From: Verrucomicrobiia bacterium
GTDB taxonomy: Bacteria; Verrucomicrobiota; Verrucomicrobiia; Limisphaerales; UBA11358
DNA length: 5,596 nucleotides
Assembly: GCA_030044395.1 (NCBI GenBank)
Contig: JASHVW010000023.1
Span: 1-5,596, forward strand
Direction: 5' to 3'
In this document: positions 1 through 5,596 of the stretch, one piece after another
Layout of the letters: every line of letters begins with the position of its first letter
Position numbering within the stretch: position 1 is the first letter of the stretch
Made by a program: the position numbers and the translations under genes
The notes under the pieces: model-generated
What the model saw: only the letters and a program-made list of their open reading frames with translations
Databases searched by the model: none
What the model was told of the DNA's origin: nothing

Positions 1-25
1 GGGCGCATCCACGCATTGTTCTTAA
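1..25. repeat. Left terminal inverted repeat of the IS
   Basis: It starts GGGCGCATCCACGCA and matches the reverse complement of 1362-1386 at 24 of 25 positions; the mismatch is T16. The transposase stop codon (TAA on the minus strand, 22-24) lies inside this repeat. The repeat could extend left of the window. Confidence 0.9.
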
Positions 26-1203
26 TTCCAGAGTTGATTCCAGTGATGGTTGCGACGGGCTTCGTCCAGGGCCAGCAAATGACGGAGGCCTTTGGGCGTC
101 CAAAACTGTCCCGGACGCTTGAACCGGCACTGCTTTTGCCGACAGGCTGATTCCACCGCGCCTGAACCAATGGGCCAGCCACGACTGGCGATCTGCTGAT
201 AGTTCATCCGTTGTGCCTGGCTCTCAAAGTAGGTCTGTTCACGCTCGATAATTTTGCCGGCCTCTCCACGGGGTCTTTTCAGTCCGGCCACTTCGCGCAG
301 GACTTTCTTTTCCTGTCCATGTCTCAGCCAGTGTAGGCGCCGATCCATCCACAACGGCAGTTGGGGGTCCTTTTCTCCGCGCAGGGCGCGCCAGACATTC
401 CAGCAATGCTCGCTGGCATGATAAAAATCAAGCAGTCCGACCGCCTCGGCCCAGCGATCTTGTTGGAGATTCCAAATCCAAGGAGCACCATCGCCTAAAA
501 ACAAAAGGTTCTTGGCTCGGCCCAAGCCCCCACGCAACGCTTCCCAATTCAATCGCCGCCCCAGTTCCGTTGGCTCACCTTGCCAACTGACGACCACCTT
601 GTCGGCCAGTAATCCTCGACCTCCCTGCGTTCGCGCCGATGGCTCGTCCAAATAAAAAACACCCGTCTTCAATTCGTGCCATTCCACCCGGTTTCGTTGG
701 GTTTTCTTCCGGCCCCAGCCCGGTCCGCGCTGGCGCACCATCCAGCCATCCACCATCACTACCGCCAGCGCGCTGGCCGCTCGTTGCGGCAACGCCTCTG
801 AGGGCACGGTGACGACCCGTTCCCGTGTTTGTTTCTCGGCCAACGCTCCCAAACGCTGCACCAGTTTGTGAACCGTCGAGTGACTGACCGGGCTTTGAGT
901 CCAACGGCTGGCCACTTGGGCGGCCTCCTCGTAGGACCCAGTCGCCGTCGCCGTAAAGCATAGTTTGTCGGCAAATCCAGGCGTGATCTTTTGATGCGGC
1001 TCCAATCCCCAATGTCGCGTCAGCGCACAGCCCCACTGGCCGCTGGCCCGATCCTGCCCATAGTTAACGACCAGGTTTACTTCTCCCAATTCGCTTTGCA
1101 ACCTCAACGCTCGCCGCTTGCGTTGCTGTAGGGGGAAAAACCTCTCCAGATTGGCTGGCGAGTTGTTGCAGGCGTTCTTCAAGCCGCTGTCGTCCCCATT
1201 CAC
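22..1203 (-). CDS. ISKra4-type transposase, catalytic part (frame 2)
   Basis: This is a DDE transposase that would cut and join the ends of its own IS. In the 393-residue frame the likely catalytic residues are D152 (VMVDGW), D238 (FLGDGAPWIW) and E351 (GSGAVESACRQ), with a FYHASEH motif at 260-266. The C-terminal basic stretch (RFKRPGQFW, 360-368) is also typical of the family. The first 22 or so residues of this frame probably are not real protein. The authentic N-terminus lies in another frame (1064-1345) and joins at the T5C5 run 1131-1140, giving about 440 residues, a normal transposase size. The stop codon sits inside the left inverted repeat. It may be active through frameshifting or may be a dead copy; the sequence alone cannot tell. 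Confidence 0.85.
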   Translation of the reverse strand: MNGDDSGLKNACNNSPANLERFFPLQQRKRRALRLQSELGEVNLVVNYGQDRASGQWGCALTRHWGLEPHQKITPGFADKLCFTATATGSYEEAAQVASRWTQSPVSHSTVHKLVQRLGALAEKQTRERVVTVPSEALPQRAASALAVVMVDGWMVRQRGPGWGRKKTQRNRVEWHELKTGVFYLDEPSARTQGGRGLLADKVVVSWQGEPTELGRRLNWEALRGGLGRAKNLLFLGDGAPWIWNLQQDRWAEAVGLLDFYHASEHCWNVWRALRGEKDPQLPLWMDRRLHWLRHGQEKKVLREVAGLKRPRGEAGKIIEREQTYFESQAQRMNYQQIASRGWPIGSGAVESACRQKQCRFKRPGQFWTPKGLRHLLALDEARRNHHWNQLWN

Positions 1204-1345
1204 GGGCTTCGGCCACTACTTCGCGTTCGATGTCGGCAAGTCGGGGGATGGATTTGAGGTCTTGGTTCATTTGATGACACGGTTCTTTTGGTTTTCGTTT
1301 CATCGGCGTGAGGAACCCTTTCCCCACGATCTTATCCATACCCAT
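1064..1345 (-). CDS. ISKra4-type transposase, N-terminal part (frame 1)
   Basis: This frame encodes the N-terminus of the same transposase. From the ATG at 1345 it runs about 70 residues, including a charged, probably helical segment (EREVVAEAREWGRQRLEERL), up to GEVF. There the other frame continues smoothly as PLQQRKRRALRLQSELG. Removing one base from the T5C5 run fuses the two frames. Beyond the run this frame goes only 23 residues to a stop. The same frame is open upstream to 1501, but that lies outside the IS, so I use the first ATG inside the element (1345); ATGs at 1339 and 1303 are alternatives. None has a strong Shine-Dalgarno, though AAGGG lies upstream of 1303. Confidence 0.65.
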   Translation of the reverse strand: MGMDKIVGKGFLTPMKRKPKEPCHQMNQDLKSIPRLADIEREVVAEAREWGRQRLEERLQQLASQSGEVFPPTATQAASVEVAKRIGRSKPGR

Positions 1346-1361
1346 CAAAAATACCAACCTT

Positions 1362-1386
1362 TTAAGAACAGTGCGTGGATGCGCCC
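1362..1386. repeat. Right terminal inverted repeat of the IS
   Basis: It ends GTGCGTGGATGCGCCC and is complementary to 1-25 with one mismatch. It marks the boundary between the IS and the nrdA promoter region. The match breaks at 1361 on the inner side. Confidence 0.9.
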
Positions 1387-1405
1387 AAATCAACCTCACT
1401 TCACA

Positions 1406-1472
1406 TAATTGTGTTGACAAATTTCGATGAATGATACAATCTGTTGAGAGTTCTTTGAGTCCAACACAATTA
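1406..1472. repeat. 11-bp inverted repeat flanking the -10 region
   Basis: TAATTGTGTTG (1406-1416) recurs as its exact reverse complement CAACACAATTA (1462-1472), with 45 bases between. The left copy overlaps the -35 box and the right copy lies just after the predicted transcript start. This geometry fits a pair of operator half-regions. No regulator can be named with confidence; see the finding on NrdR. Confidence 0.4.
1414..1440 (+). promoter_or_regulatory. Sigma70-type promoter of the nrdA leader
   Basis: A perfect -35 TTGACA (1414-1419) is followed after 15 bases by TACAAT (1435-1440), which is preceded by TGA to make an extended -10. The spacer is two bases shorter than ideal, which the extended -10 can offset. 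The predicted transcript start is near 1447, about 37 bases before the aptamer. It lies between the IS and the riboswitch, and no competing strong promoter is seen. Confidence 0.65.
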
Positions 1473-1483
1473 GTTGTATTAAA

Positions 1484-1654
1484 CGTGAACGAGTGCTCCA
1501 AGTCATGGCTTGGAGAGAATAGTCAAGCGGGTGCAAATCCCGCATGGTAGCGCCGCTGTAACGAGCGACGAAACGCCAATAAGTCACTGTCCTTCGGGAT
1601 GGGAAGACTGGCGGAGTAGGATGACCTCGGAGTCAGAAGACCTGCTTTTTCACG
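1484..1654 (+). promoter_or_regulatory. Cobalamin (B12) riboswitch aptamer upstream of nrdA
   Basis: The conserved B12 aptamer core is present in order. A 7-bp hairpin CTCCAAG/CTTGGAG (1496-1502/1509-1515) is followed by GAGAAT. P3 is GCGGG/CCCGC (1527-1531/1539-1543) around GTGCAAAT. Then come CGCTGTAACGAG, a CGCCA/TGGCG stem (1574-1578/1609-1613) enclosing CACTG...GGGAAG (B12-box region), AGGATGACC, and the diagnostic AGTCAGAAGACCTGC (1631-1645). CGTGAA (1484-1489) can pair with TTCACG (1649-1654) as P1. The near-consensus AGGATGACC and AGTCAGAAGACC parts suggest the adenosylcobalamin-binding class. It precedes a terminator, so ligand binding should switch nrdA off. Confidence 0.93.
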
Positions 1655-1664
1655 CTCATCAAGT

Positions 1665-1704
1665 CCTTTGCATAAAGCAAAGGCAACGGTCGCGCCAACG
1701 ACCG
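1665..1704 (+). other. Two hairpins between aptamer and terminator
   Basis: CCTTTGC/GCAAAGG (1665-1671/1677-1683, loop ATAAA) and CGGTCG/CGACCG (1687-1692/1699-1704, loop CGCCAA) are perfect stems in the expression platform. One may be the stem whose loop contacts the aptamer in this riboswitch class, but I could not identify a convincing loop-loop match. Confidence 0.5.
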
Positions 1705-1739
1705 GATGAGGGAAAGAGACGAGCTTGTTTATTTTTTAG

Positions 1740-1780
1740 CCCGCCTTCACTCCCTCGTGAGTGGTGACGGGATTTTTTTT
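1740..1780 (+). terminator. Intrinsic terminator of the B12 riboswitch
   Basis: CCCGCCTTCACTC (1740-1752) pairs with GAGTGGTGACGGG (1759-1771) over 13 positions with two mismatches and a 6-base loop. It is followed by A and eight Ts (1773-1780). It lies between the aptamer and nrdA, so it is an attenuator and not the end of an upstream gene. GAGGGA (1708-1713) can pair with TCCCTC (1751-1756), part of the stem and loop, and could be the antiterminator in the ligand-free state. Confidence 0.85.
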
Positions 1781-1828
1781 GCCAAATTTTCCTTCGCCGC
1801 AAACGAGTGATTTTCCCTTCAAGGTAAA

Positions 1829-1882
1829 ATGCGGCTGGCAGCCGCCAACAAAATCGCTCGAAATGTTGCACGAACAACTTGA
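1829..1882 (+). other. Possible 17-codon leader ORF overlapping the nrdA start
   Basis: ATG at 1829 follows AAGG (1821-1824) and opens 17 codons (MRLAAANKIARNVARTT) ending at TGA 1880-1882. That is 17 bases beyond the nrdA ATG and in a different frame. It has the better ribosome site of the two starts, so it could feed ribosomes to nrdA by coupling. It is too short to judge as a gene and may be chance. Confidence 0.2.
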
Positions 1883-4742
1883 CGGCCAGCTTCGGCTGGC
1901 GCAACTCGACCCGTTACAAGGTCAAACCTTTTCCGTTCGCAAACGCGATGGGCGGGTTGTTTCCTTTGATGAAACCCGCATCCTGATCGCCATTGAATAT
2001 GCTTTCAAAGCCGATGCGGGCATTCATCAAGACCAACCACTGCCGGAAGCCGCCCAAAATAATGCCATCCGTGTCGCCAATGCAGTCATTCATGCCGTCA
2101 TTGCGCGCGCGGTGAAAGGTGACGCGCTGGAAATCGAAATTATTCAGGACGTGGTGGAAACCAAACTGATGGAGGCTGGGCATCACAGTATCGCTCGGCG
2201 TTACATTCTTTACCGCGAAGAACGGCGCAAGGCGCGTGCCTTGCGCGGCGAGCGCACCACCGAGGGAATACCTCAGGCGCAACTTTCGATCACCTTACCG
2301 GATGGCAGCCGTGAAATGCTTGACCCGCAAAAGATTCGCCGCCGCCTGATTAGCGCATGTCGGAATGTCGAACAGACATGTTCGGCGCGGCATCTTGCCG
2401 ACGAAACGCTCAAAAATCTATACGACGGCGTGAAACCTGAAGAAATCGAACAGGCGATGATTTTGGCGGCGCGTTCGCAGATCGAACGCGAGCCGGATTA
2501 TACGTTCGTTGCCGCGCGGCTGTTGTTGCGAAAAATTTATCGTGAAGCGTTGTCCGCGTTCAGCACCGTCAGTGATCTGGCTTCGCAACATCGCGACCAT
2601 TTTGCGAACTACATAGCGCTCGGCATCGAAGTTGGACGACTCACGCCCAAGCTGCAACAGTTTGATTTGCCCAAACTCGCCGCCGCGTTGCACCTCGAAC
2701 GTGACCAGCAGTTCACTTACATGGGTGTGCAGACGCTTTACGACCGCTACTTGATTCATCACGAAGGAAGACGATTGGAAACGGTACAATATTTTTGGAT
2801 GCGTGTGGCAATGGGACTCGCTATCAACGAAGGTGAACAGAAAAACGAGCGCGCGATTGAATTTTACGAAGTGCTTTCCGCCTTCCGCTTCGTCAGCAGT
2901 ACCCCGACGTTGTTCAACGCGGGCACGCTTCATCCGCAATTGAGTTCGTGTTACTTGAGCACGGTGATGGATGATCTCGACCATATTTTCAAAGTCATCA
3001 GCGATGACGCCAAACTTTCCAAATGGGCGGGCGGACTCGGTAACGATTGGACGAATGTTCGCGCGACTGGCGCGCGCATCAAAGGAACCAATGGTTCGAG
3101 CCAGGGCGTGATTCCATTTTTGAAAGTTGCCAACGACACCGCCGTGGCCGTGAATCAGGGCGGCAAACGAAAAGGCGCGATGTGCGCGTATTTGGAAACC
3201 TGGCATCTCGACATCGAAGATTTCCTCGAACTGCGAAAAAATACCGGCGATGAACGCCGCCGCACGCACGACATGAACACGGCAAACTGGATTCCTGATT
3301 TGTTCATGAAACGCGTGAAAGCAAACGCGCATTGGACATTATTCAATCCGAGCGCCACGCCGGATTTGCACGACCTTTACGGCGCGGCATTTGAGGCGCG
3401 TTACGCCGAATATGAGCGGCTCGCCGACGCGGGAGAAATTAAATTGTTCAAGCGCATTGAAGCTGTTGCGCTCTGGCGCAAAATGCTAACGATGCTGTTT
3501 GAAACCGGCCACCCGTGGATTACGTTCAAAGACCCGTCCAACATCCGCTCGCCGCAGAGTCATGTCGGCGTCATTCACAACTCCAATCTTTGCACGGAAA
3601 TTTTGTTGAACACTTCCGCCGATGAAACCGCCGTTTGCAACCTCGGCTCGGTGAACCTTGCGGCACACTGTGATGAAAAAGGACTCGGCGGGGACTTCCT
3701 GGCACAAACTATTCGCACCGCCATGCGAATGCTGGACAATGTGATTGACATCAATTTTTACCCGACACCCGAAGCGCGGAATGCAAATTTGAAACATCGT
3801 CCCGTCGGTCTCGGTGTGATGGGTTTTCAGGACGCGCTTTACAAATTGCGCCTGCCTTATGCGAGTGAAGCCGCGGTGGAATTTGCCGACACCAGCATGG
3901 AATTGGTTTCGTATTACGCGTTGCTTGCATCTGCGGAACTGGCAAAGGAGCGCGGTGCTTATTCGACATTTCAAGGTTCAAAATGGAGTCGAGGTCTGTT
4001 GCCGCTCGACACGATTAAATTGCTTATGCAAGAGCGGGGTTCACTCGACATGGATTGTGAGGCAAAACTCGACTGGCAGCGCGTCCGCGACGCCATCAAA
4101 CAGAACGGCCTTCGCAATTCAAACACAATGGCGATTGCGCCAACCGCGACGATTTCCAATATCGTCGGTATTGCCCAATCCATTGAGCCGACTTACAAGC
4201 ACCTTTTCGCGAAAGCGAATTTGAGCGGCGATTTTACAAGTGGAAACACTTATCTCGTCGCCGATTTAAAAAAACTCGGTTTGTGGGATGATGAGATGTT
4301 AGACGACCTGAAGTATTACGACGGTTTGATTCGGGAAATTGAGCGCATTCCGGCGGGGTTGAAGGAACTTTACCGTACGGCCTTTGAAATTGAACCGCGC
4401 TGGCTGATTGAATGCGCAAGCCGTCGGCAAAAGTGGATTGATATGGGTCAGTCGCTGAACCTTTATCTCGCGCAGCCCAACGGAAAACAATTGAGTGAGA
4501 TGTATCTACTCGCGTGGGAAAAAGGATTGAAAACGACGTATTATCTCCGCTCACTCGCGGTGACGCAGATTGAAAAATCTACCACCGACACAAACAGGCG
4601 TGGCCTGCAACCACGTTGGATGAAAAACAAAAGTGCTTCGGCGGACATTCAAGTCCAGCGGGAAAACGAAGCGGAATCCGCCGAAGCTGCGCCGGTGAAG
4701 GCATGTTTGATAAACGACCCGATGTGCGAATCATGTCAATGA
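1863..4742 (+). CDS. nrdA: Class I ribonucleoside-diphosphate reductase, alpha subunit
   Basis: This is the catalytic subunit that reduces ribonucleoside diphosphates to deoxyribonucleotides in the cytoplasm, using a radical supplied by NrdB. From ATG 1863 it is 959 residues. An extra N-terminal ATP-cone (about 22-116, VRKRDGRVVSF) and a second one (about 138-228) precede the ten-stranded barrel. Visible key residues are C363 (LSSCYL) and C592 (AVCNLGS), the redox pair; N575, C577 and E579 (NLCTE), the thiyl-radical site; Y893-Y894 (TTYYLR), the radical-transfer tyrosines that mark class I; and C955/C958 in the terminal CESCQ. E. coli NrdA is about 760 residues; the extra length is mainly the added cone, as in Pseudomonas NrdA. 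An in-frame GTG at 1761 is rejected because it lies in the terminator stem. No clear Shine-Dalgarno precedes 1863. Expression should be repressed by cobalamin. Confidence 0.95.
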   Translation: MLHEQLDGQLRLAQLDPLQGQTFSVRKRDGRVVSFDETRILIAIEYAFKADAGIHQDQPLPEAAQNNAIRVANAVIHAVIARAVKGDALEIEIIQDVVETKLMEAGHHSIARRYILYREERRKARALRGERTTEGIPQAQLSITLPDGSREMLDPQKIRRRLISACRNVEQTCSARHLADETLKNLYDGVKPEEIEQAMILAARSQIEREPDYTFVAARLLLRKIYREALSAFSTVSDLASQHRDHFANYIALGIEVGRLTPKLQQFDLPKLAAALHLERDQQFTYMGVQTLYDRYLIHHEGRRLETVQYFWMRVAMGLAINEGEQKNERAIEFYEVLSAFRFVSSTPTLFNAGTLHPQLSSCYLSTVMDDLDHIFKVISDDAKLSKWAGGLGNDWTNVRATGARIKGTNGSSQGVIPFLKVANDTAVAVNQGGKRKGAMCAYLETWHLDIEDFLELRKNTGDERRRTHDMNTANWIPDLFMKRVKANAHWTLFNPSATPDLHDLYGAAFEARYAEYERLADAGEIKLFKRIEAVALWRKMLTMLFETGHPWITFKDPSNIRSPQSHVGVIHNSNLCTEILLNTSADETAVCNLGSVNLAAHCDEKGLGGDFLAQTIRTAMRMLDNVIDINFYPTPEARNANLKHRPVGLGVMGFQDALYKLRLPYASEAAVEFADTSMELVSYYALLASAELAKERGAYSTFQGSKWSRGLLPLDTIKLLMQERGSLDMDCEAKLDWQRVRDAIKQNGLRNSNTMAIAPTATISNIVGIAQSIEPTYKHLFAKANLSGDFTSGNTYLVADLKKLGLWDDEMLDDLKYYDGLIREIERIPAGLKELYRTAFEIEPRWLIECASRRQKWIDMGQSLNLYLAQPNGKQLSEMYLLAWEKGLKTTYYLRSLAVTQIEKSTTDTNRRGLQPRWMKNKSASADIQVQRENEAESAEAAPVKACLINDPMCESCQ
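4707..4734 (+). promoter_or_regulatory. Weak candidate promoter inside the nrdA 3' end
   Basis: TTGATA (4707-4712), then 16 bases, then AATCAT (4729-4734) match the -35 at 5 of 6 and the -10 at 4 of 6. The start would fall near 4741, just before the second aptamer. TAAAAT (4745-4750) is another -10-like hexamer without a good -35. Chance matches of this quality are common. Confidence 0.2.
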
Positions 4743-4753
4743 ACTAAAATTTT

Positions 4754-4946
4754 GGTTGCGAGCGCAGGAAAAACCGTGAAAGCCGGTTGCAGTCGCGCTG
4801 CGGTAACGAGTCACAACTTTCCATTTCGGCGTATCCTGTTTGATGCGCTGGAAGCAAACCAATCTCCGCTTGTTCGGAGGTGAAGGCGGGAAGAAGGCGA
4901 GGCGAAAGCTTCACAAACTCGGAGTCCGAACACCTGCTTCTCAACC
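4754..4946 (+). promoter_or_regulatory. Second cobalamin riboswitch aptamer, upstream of metE
   Basis: This is a more divergent B12 aptamer. P1 is formed by GGTTGCGAGCGCAGG (4754-4768) and CCTGCTTCTCAACC (4933-4946). AGGAAA is followed by AACCG/CGGTT (4772-4776/4784-4788) around TGAAAG, then GCAG/CTGC (4789-4792/4798-4801) and CGGTAACGAG, which resembles the E. coli btuB element. A variable arm follows (GCGTATC/GATGCGC). Then come CTCCG/CGGAG (4864-4868/4875-4879), GGGAAG (4888-4893), CGAG/CTCG closing a loop, and AGTCCGAACACCTGC (4923-4937). Metal-free MetE is a classic target of this riboswitch class. No U-tract terminator follows. Confidence 0.85.
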
Positions 4947-4962
4947 ACAACAAAGAAACGAA

Positions 4963-4979
4963 CCCATCGCATGAATGGG
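4963..4979 (+). promoter_or_regulatory. Hairpin masking the metE ribosome site
   Basis: CCCAT (4963-4967) pairs with ATGGG (4975-4979) around a 7-base loop. The 3' arm holds GGGA (4977-4980), the only Shine-Dalgarno-like run, six bases before the metE ATG. This suggests translational control by the second aptamer. The stem is only 5 bp, so it would need help from aptamer contacts. Confidence 0.4.
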
Positions 4980-4986
4980 AATTGCA

Positions 4987-5596
4987 ATGAATAAAAACAT
5001 CCGAACCCATAATCTCGGTTTTCCCCGCATCGGGGCAAAACGGGAACTTAAACGCGCCCTTGAAAGCTTTTGGGCTGGCAAGACCAGCGAGGCGCAACTG
5101 CTCGAAGCAGCCAAAACCATCCGCGCAGAAAACTGGATGATGCAACGGGCCGCTGGCATTGATCTGATTCCATCGAACGATTTCAGCTTCTACGACCAAA
5201 TGCTCGACACCAGCGCATTGGTCGGCGCAGTCCCGGAACGATTTCACTGGTCGGGCGGTAATGTTGACTTAAAAACCTATTTCGCAATGGCGCGCGGCGT
5301 TGGCAAACCCGGCGATTGTGAAACTTGCGGGAACAGTGCGACAACCGCACTGGAAATGACCAAGTGGTTTGACACGAATTATCATTACCTCGTGCCTGAA
5401 CTGCACACAGGCCAGACTTTTCAACTTTCGTCCACCAAGCCATTTGATGAATTTGCTGAAGCGTTGGTGCTGGGCATTCGCACTGTGCCGGTGATAATCG
5501 GGCCACTGACTTTTTTGCTGCTTGCTAAAGCGCGCGGGCAGAGCTTTGACCCGCTTTGGCTTTTGCCGAAATTGCTTCCAGTTTATTCGGAAATTT
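4987..5596 (+). CDS. metE: Cobalamin-independent methionine synthase, N-terminal part
   Basis: MetE transfers the methyl group of 5-methyltetrahydropteroyl-triglutamate directly to homocysteine in the cytoplasm, making methionine without B12. The 203 visible residues start MNKNIRTHNLGFPRIG and include KRELKRALESFWAG (18-31), AGIDLIP (56-62), the family signature EMTKWFDTNYHYLVPE (123-138) and IGPLTFLLL (171-179). These align with E. coli MetE (about 750 residues), so roughly three quarters, including the C-terminal zinc-site residues, lies beyond the window. ATG 4987 fits the family N-terminus; an in-frame ATG at 4975 would add four residues but falls in the hairpin. One oddity is the linker GVGKPGDCETCGNSATT (104-120), which has a CxxC that E. 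coli MetE lacks. It follows nrdA in the same direction, with a B12 aptamer between them. Confidence 0.95.
   Translation, partial: MNKNIRTHNLGFPRIGAKRELKRALESFWAGKTSEAQLLEAAKTIRAENWMMQRAAGIDLIPSNDFSFYDQMLDTSALVGAVPERFHWSGGNVDLKTYFAMARGVGKPGDCETCGNSATTALEMTKWFDTNYHYLVPELHTGQTFQLSSTKPFDEFAEALVLGIRTVPVIIGPLTFLLLAKARGQSFDPLWLLPKLLPVYSEI

Larger units (their letters stand above)
1..1386 (-). mobile_element. Complete ISKra4-family-like insertion sequence
   Basis: A 1386-bp element is bounded by 25-bp inverted repeats (1-25 and 1362-1386) that differ at one position and begin with GGG. Nearly all of the interior is one leftward transposase gene split over two frames. The transposase motifs (VDGW, GDGAPWIW, FYHASEH, GWPIGSGAVES) are those I associate with the ISKra4 family; the family name rests on recognition, not on a search. 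No passenger gene is present. The left end is base 1 of the window, so a target-site duplication cannot be tested. The right end lies 27 bases before the -35 box of the nrdA leader promoter, and the element is transcribed away from that promoter. Confidence 0.85.

Noticed and set aside
1118..1408. 96-codon open frame on the plus strand
   Set aside because: It is antisense to the transposase and passes through the IS right end, with no protein likeness.
1455..1482. Alternative promoter TTGAGT-N16-TATTAA
   Set aside because: Weaker hexamers than 1414-1440, and its start would fall inside P1 of the aptamer.
1346..1501. Upstream extension of the transposase N-terminal frame to an ATG at 1501
   Set aside because: It crosses the IS inverted repeat and runs antisense through the nrdA promoter and aptamer; the element's own start must lie inside 1-1386.
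1761..1862. In-frame GTG start giving NrdA 34 more residues
   Set aside because: The GTG lies in the 3' arm of the terminator stem and the added residues include the U-tract-encoded FF. The family-like sequence begins after the ATG at 1863.
2418..3332. 304-codon open frame on the minus strand
   Set aside because: It is antisense to the strongly conserved nrdA coding frame, has no recognisable domain and is explained by codon usage on the other strand.
4843..4972. Possible loop-loop pairing of ATGCG (4843-4847) with CGCAT (4968-4972) in the second riboswitch
   Set aside because: ATGCG is already in a good stem (GCGTATC/GATGCGC) and is not in the loop that normally makes this contact.
4744..5247. 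167-codon open frame on the minus strand
   Set aside because: It runs antisense across the second riboswitch and the start of metE; both explain the sequence far better.

Overview
The window comes from a bacterial chromosome of moderate G+C content. It has three blocks: a complete insertion sequence (1-1386), a cobalamin-riboswitch-controlled class I ribonucleotide reductase gene (about 1400-4742), and a second cobalamin riboswitch followed by the start of metE (4754-5596, cut off by the window end). No rRNA or tRNA marks the taxon. The long NrdA with two ATP-cones, the weak Shine-Dalgarno signals and the general codon usage would fit a Verrucomicrobia-like or other Gram-negative environmental lineage, but that is only a guess.

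Left block: a 1386-bp ISKra4-type element with near-perfect 25-bp terminal inverted repeats. The window starts exactly on its left end. Its transposase reads leftward and is split over two frames that meet at a T5C5 run.

Middle block: 27 bases beyond the IS lies a strong sigma70-type promoter (TTGACA, with an extended -10 of TGATACAAT). It drives a leader holding a canonical cobalamin aptamer (about 1484-1654), two hairpins and a strong intrinsic terminator (1740-1780). Then comes nrdA (1863-4742), the catalytic subunit of class I, B12-independent ribonucleotide reductase, with all key radical-chemistry residues visible. No nrdB is in the window.

Right block: only 11 bases after the nrdA stop a second, more divergent cobalamin aptamer begins (4754-4946). 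It is followed by a small hairpin that covers a GGGA just before the ATG of metE, the B12-independent methionine synthase.

The two genes form a compact B12-sparing unit. Both encode B12-independent enzymes whose usual alternatives, class II NrdJ and MetH, need cobalamin. Each has its own B12 sensor, apparently with different outputs: transcription termination for nrdA and probably start-site masking for metE. The prediction is that the cell makes these enzymes only when cobalamin is scarce.
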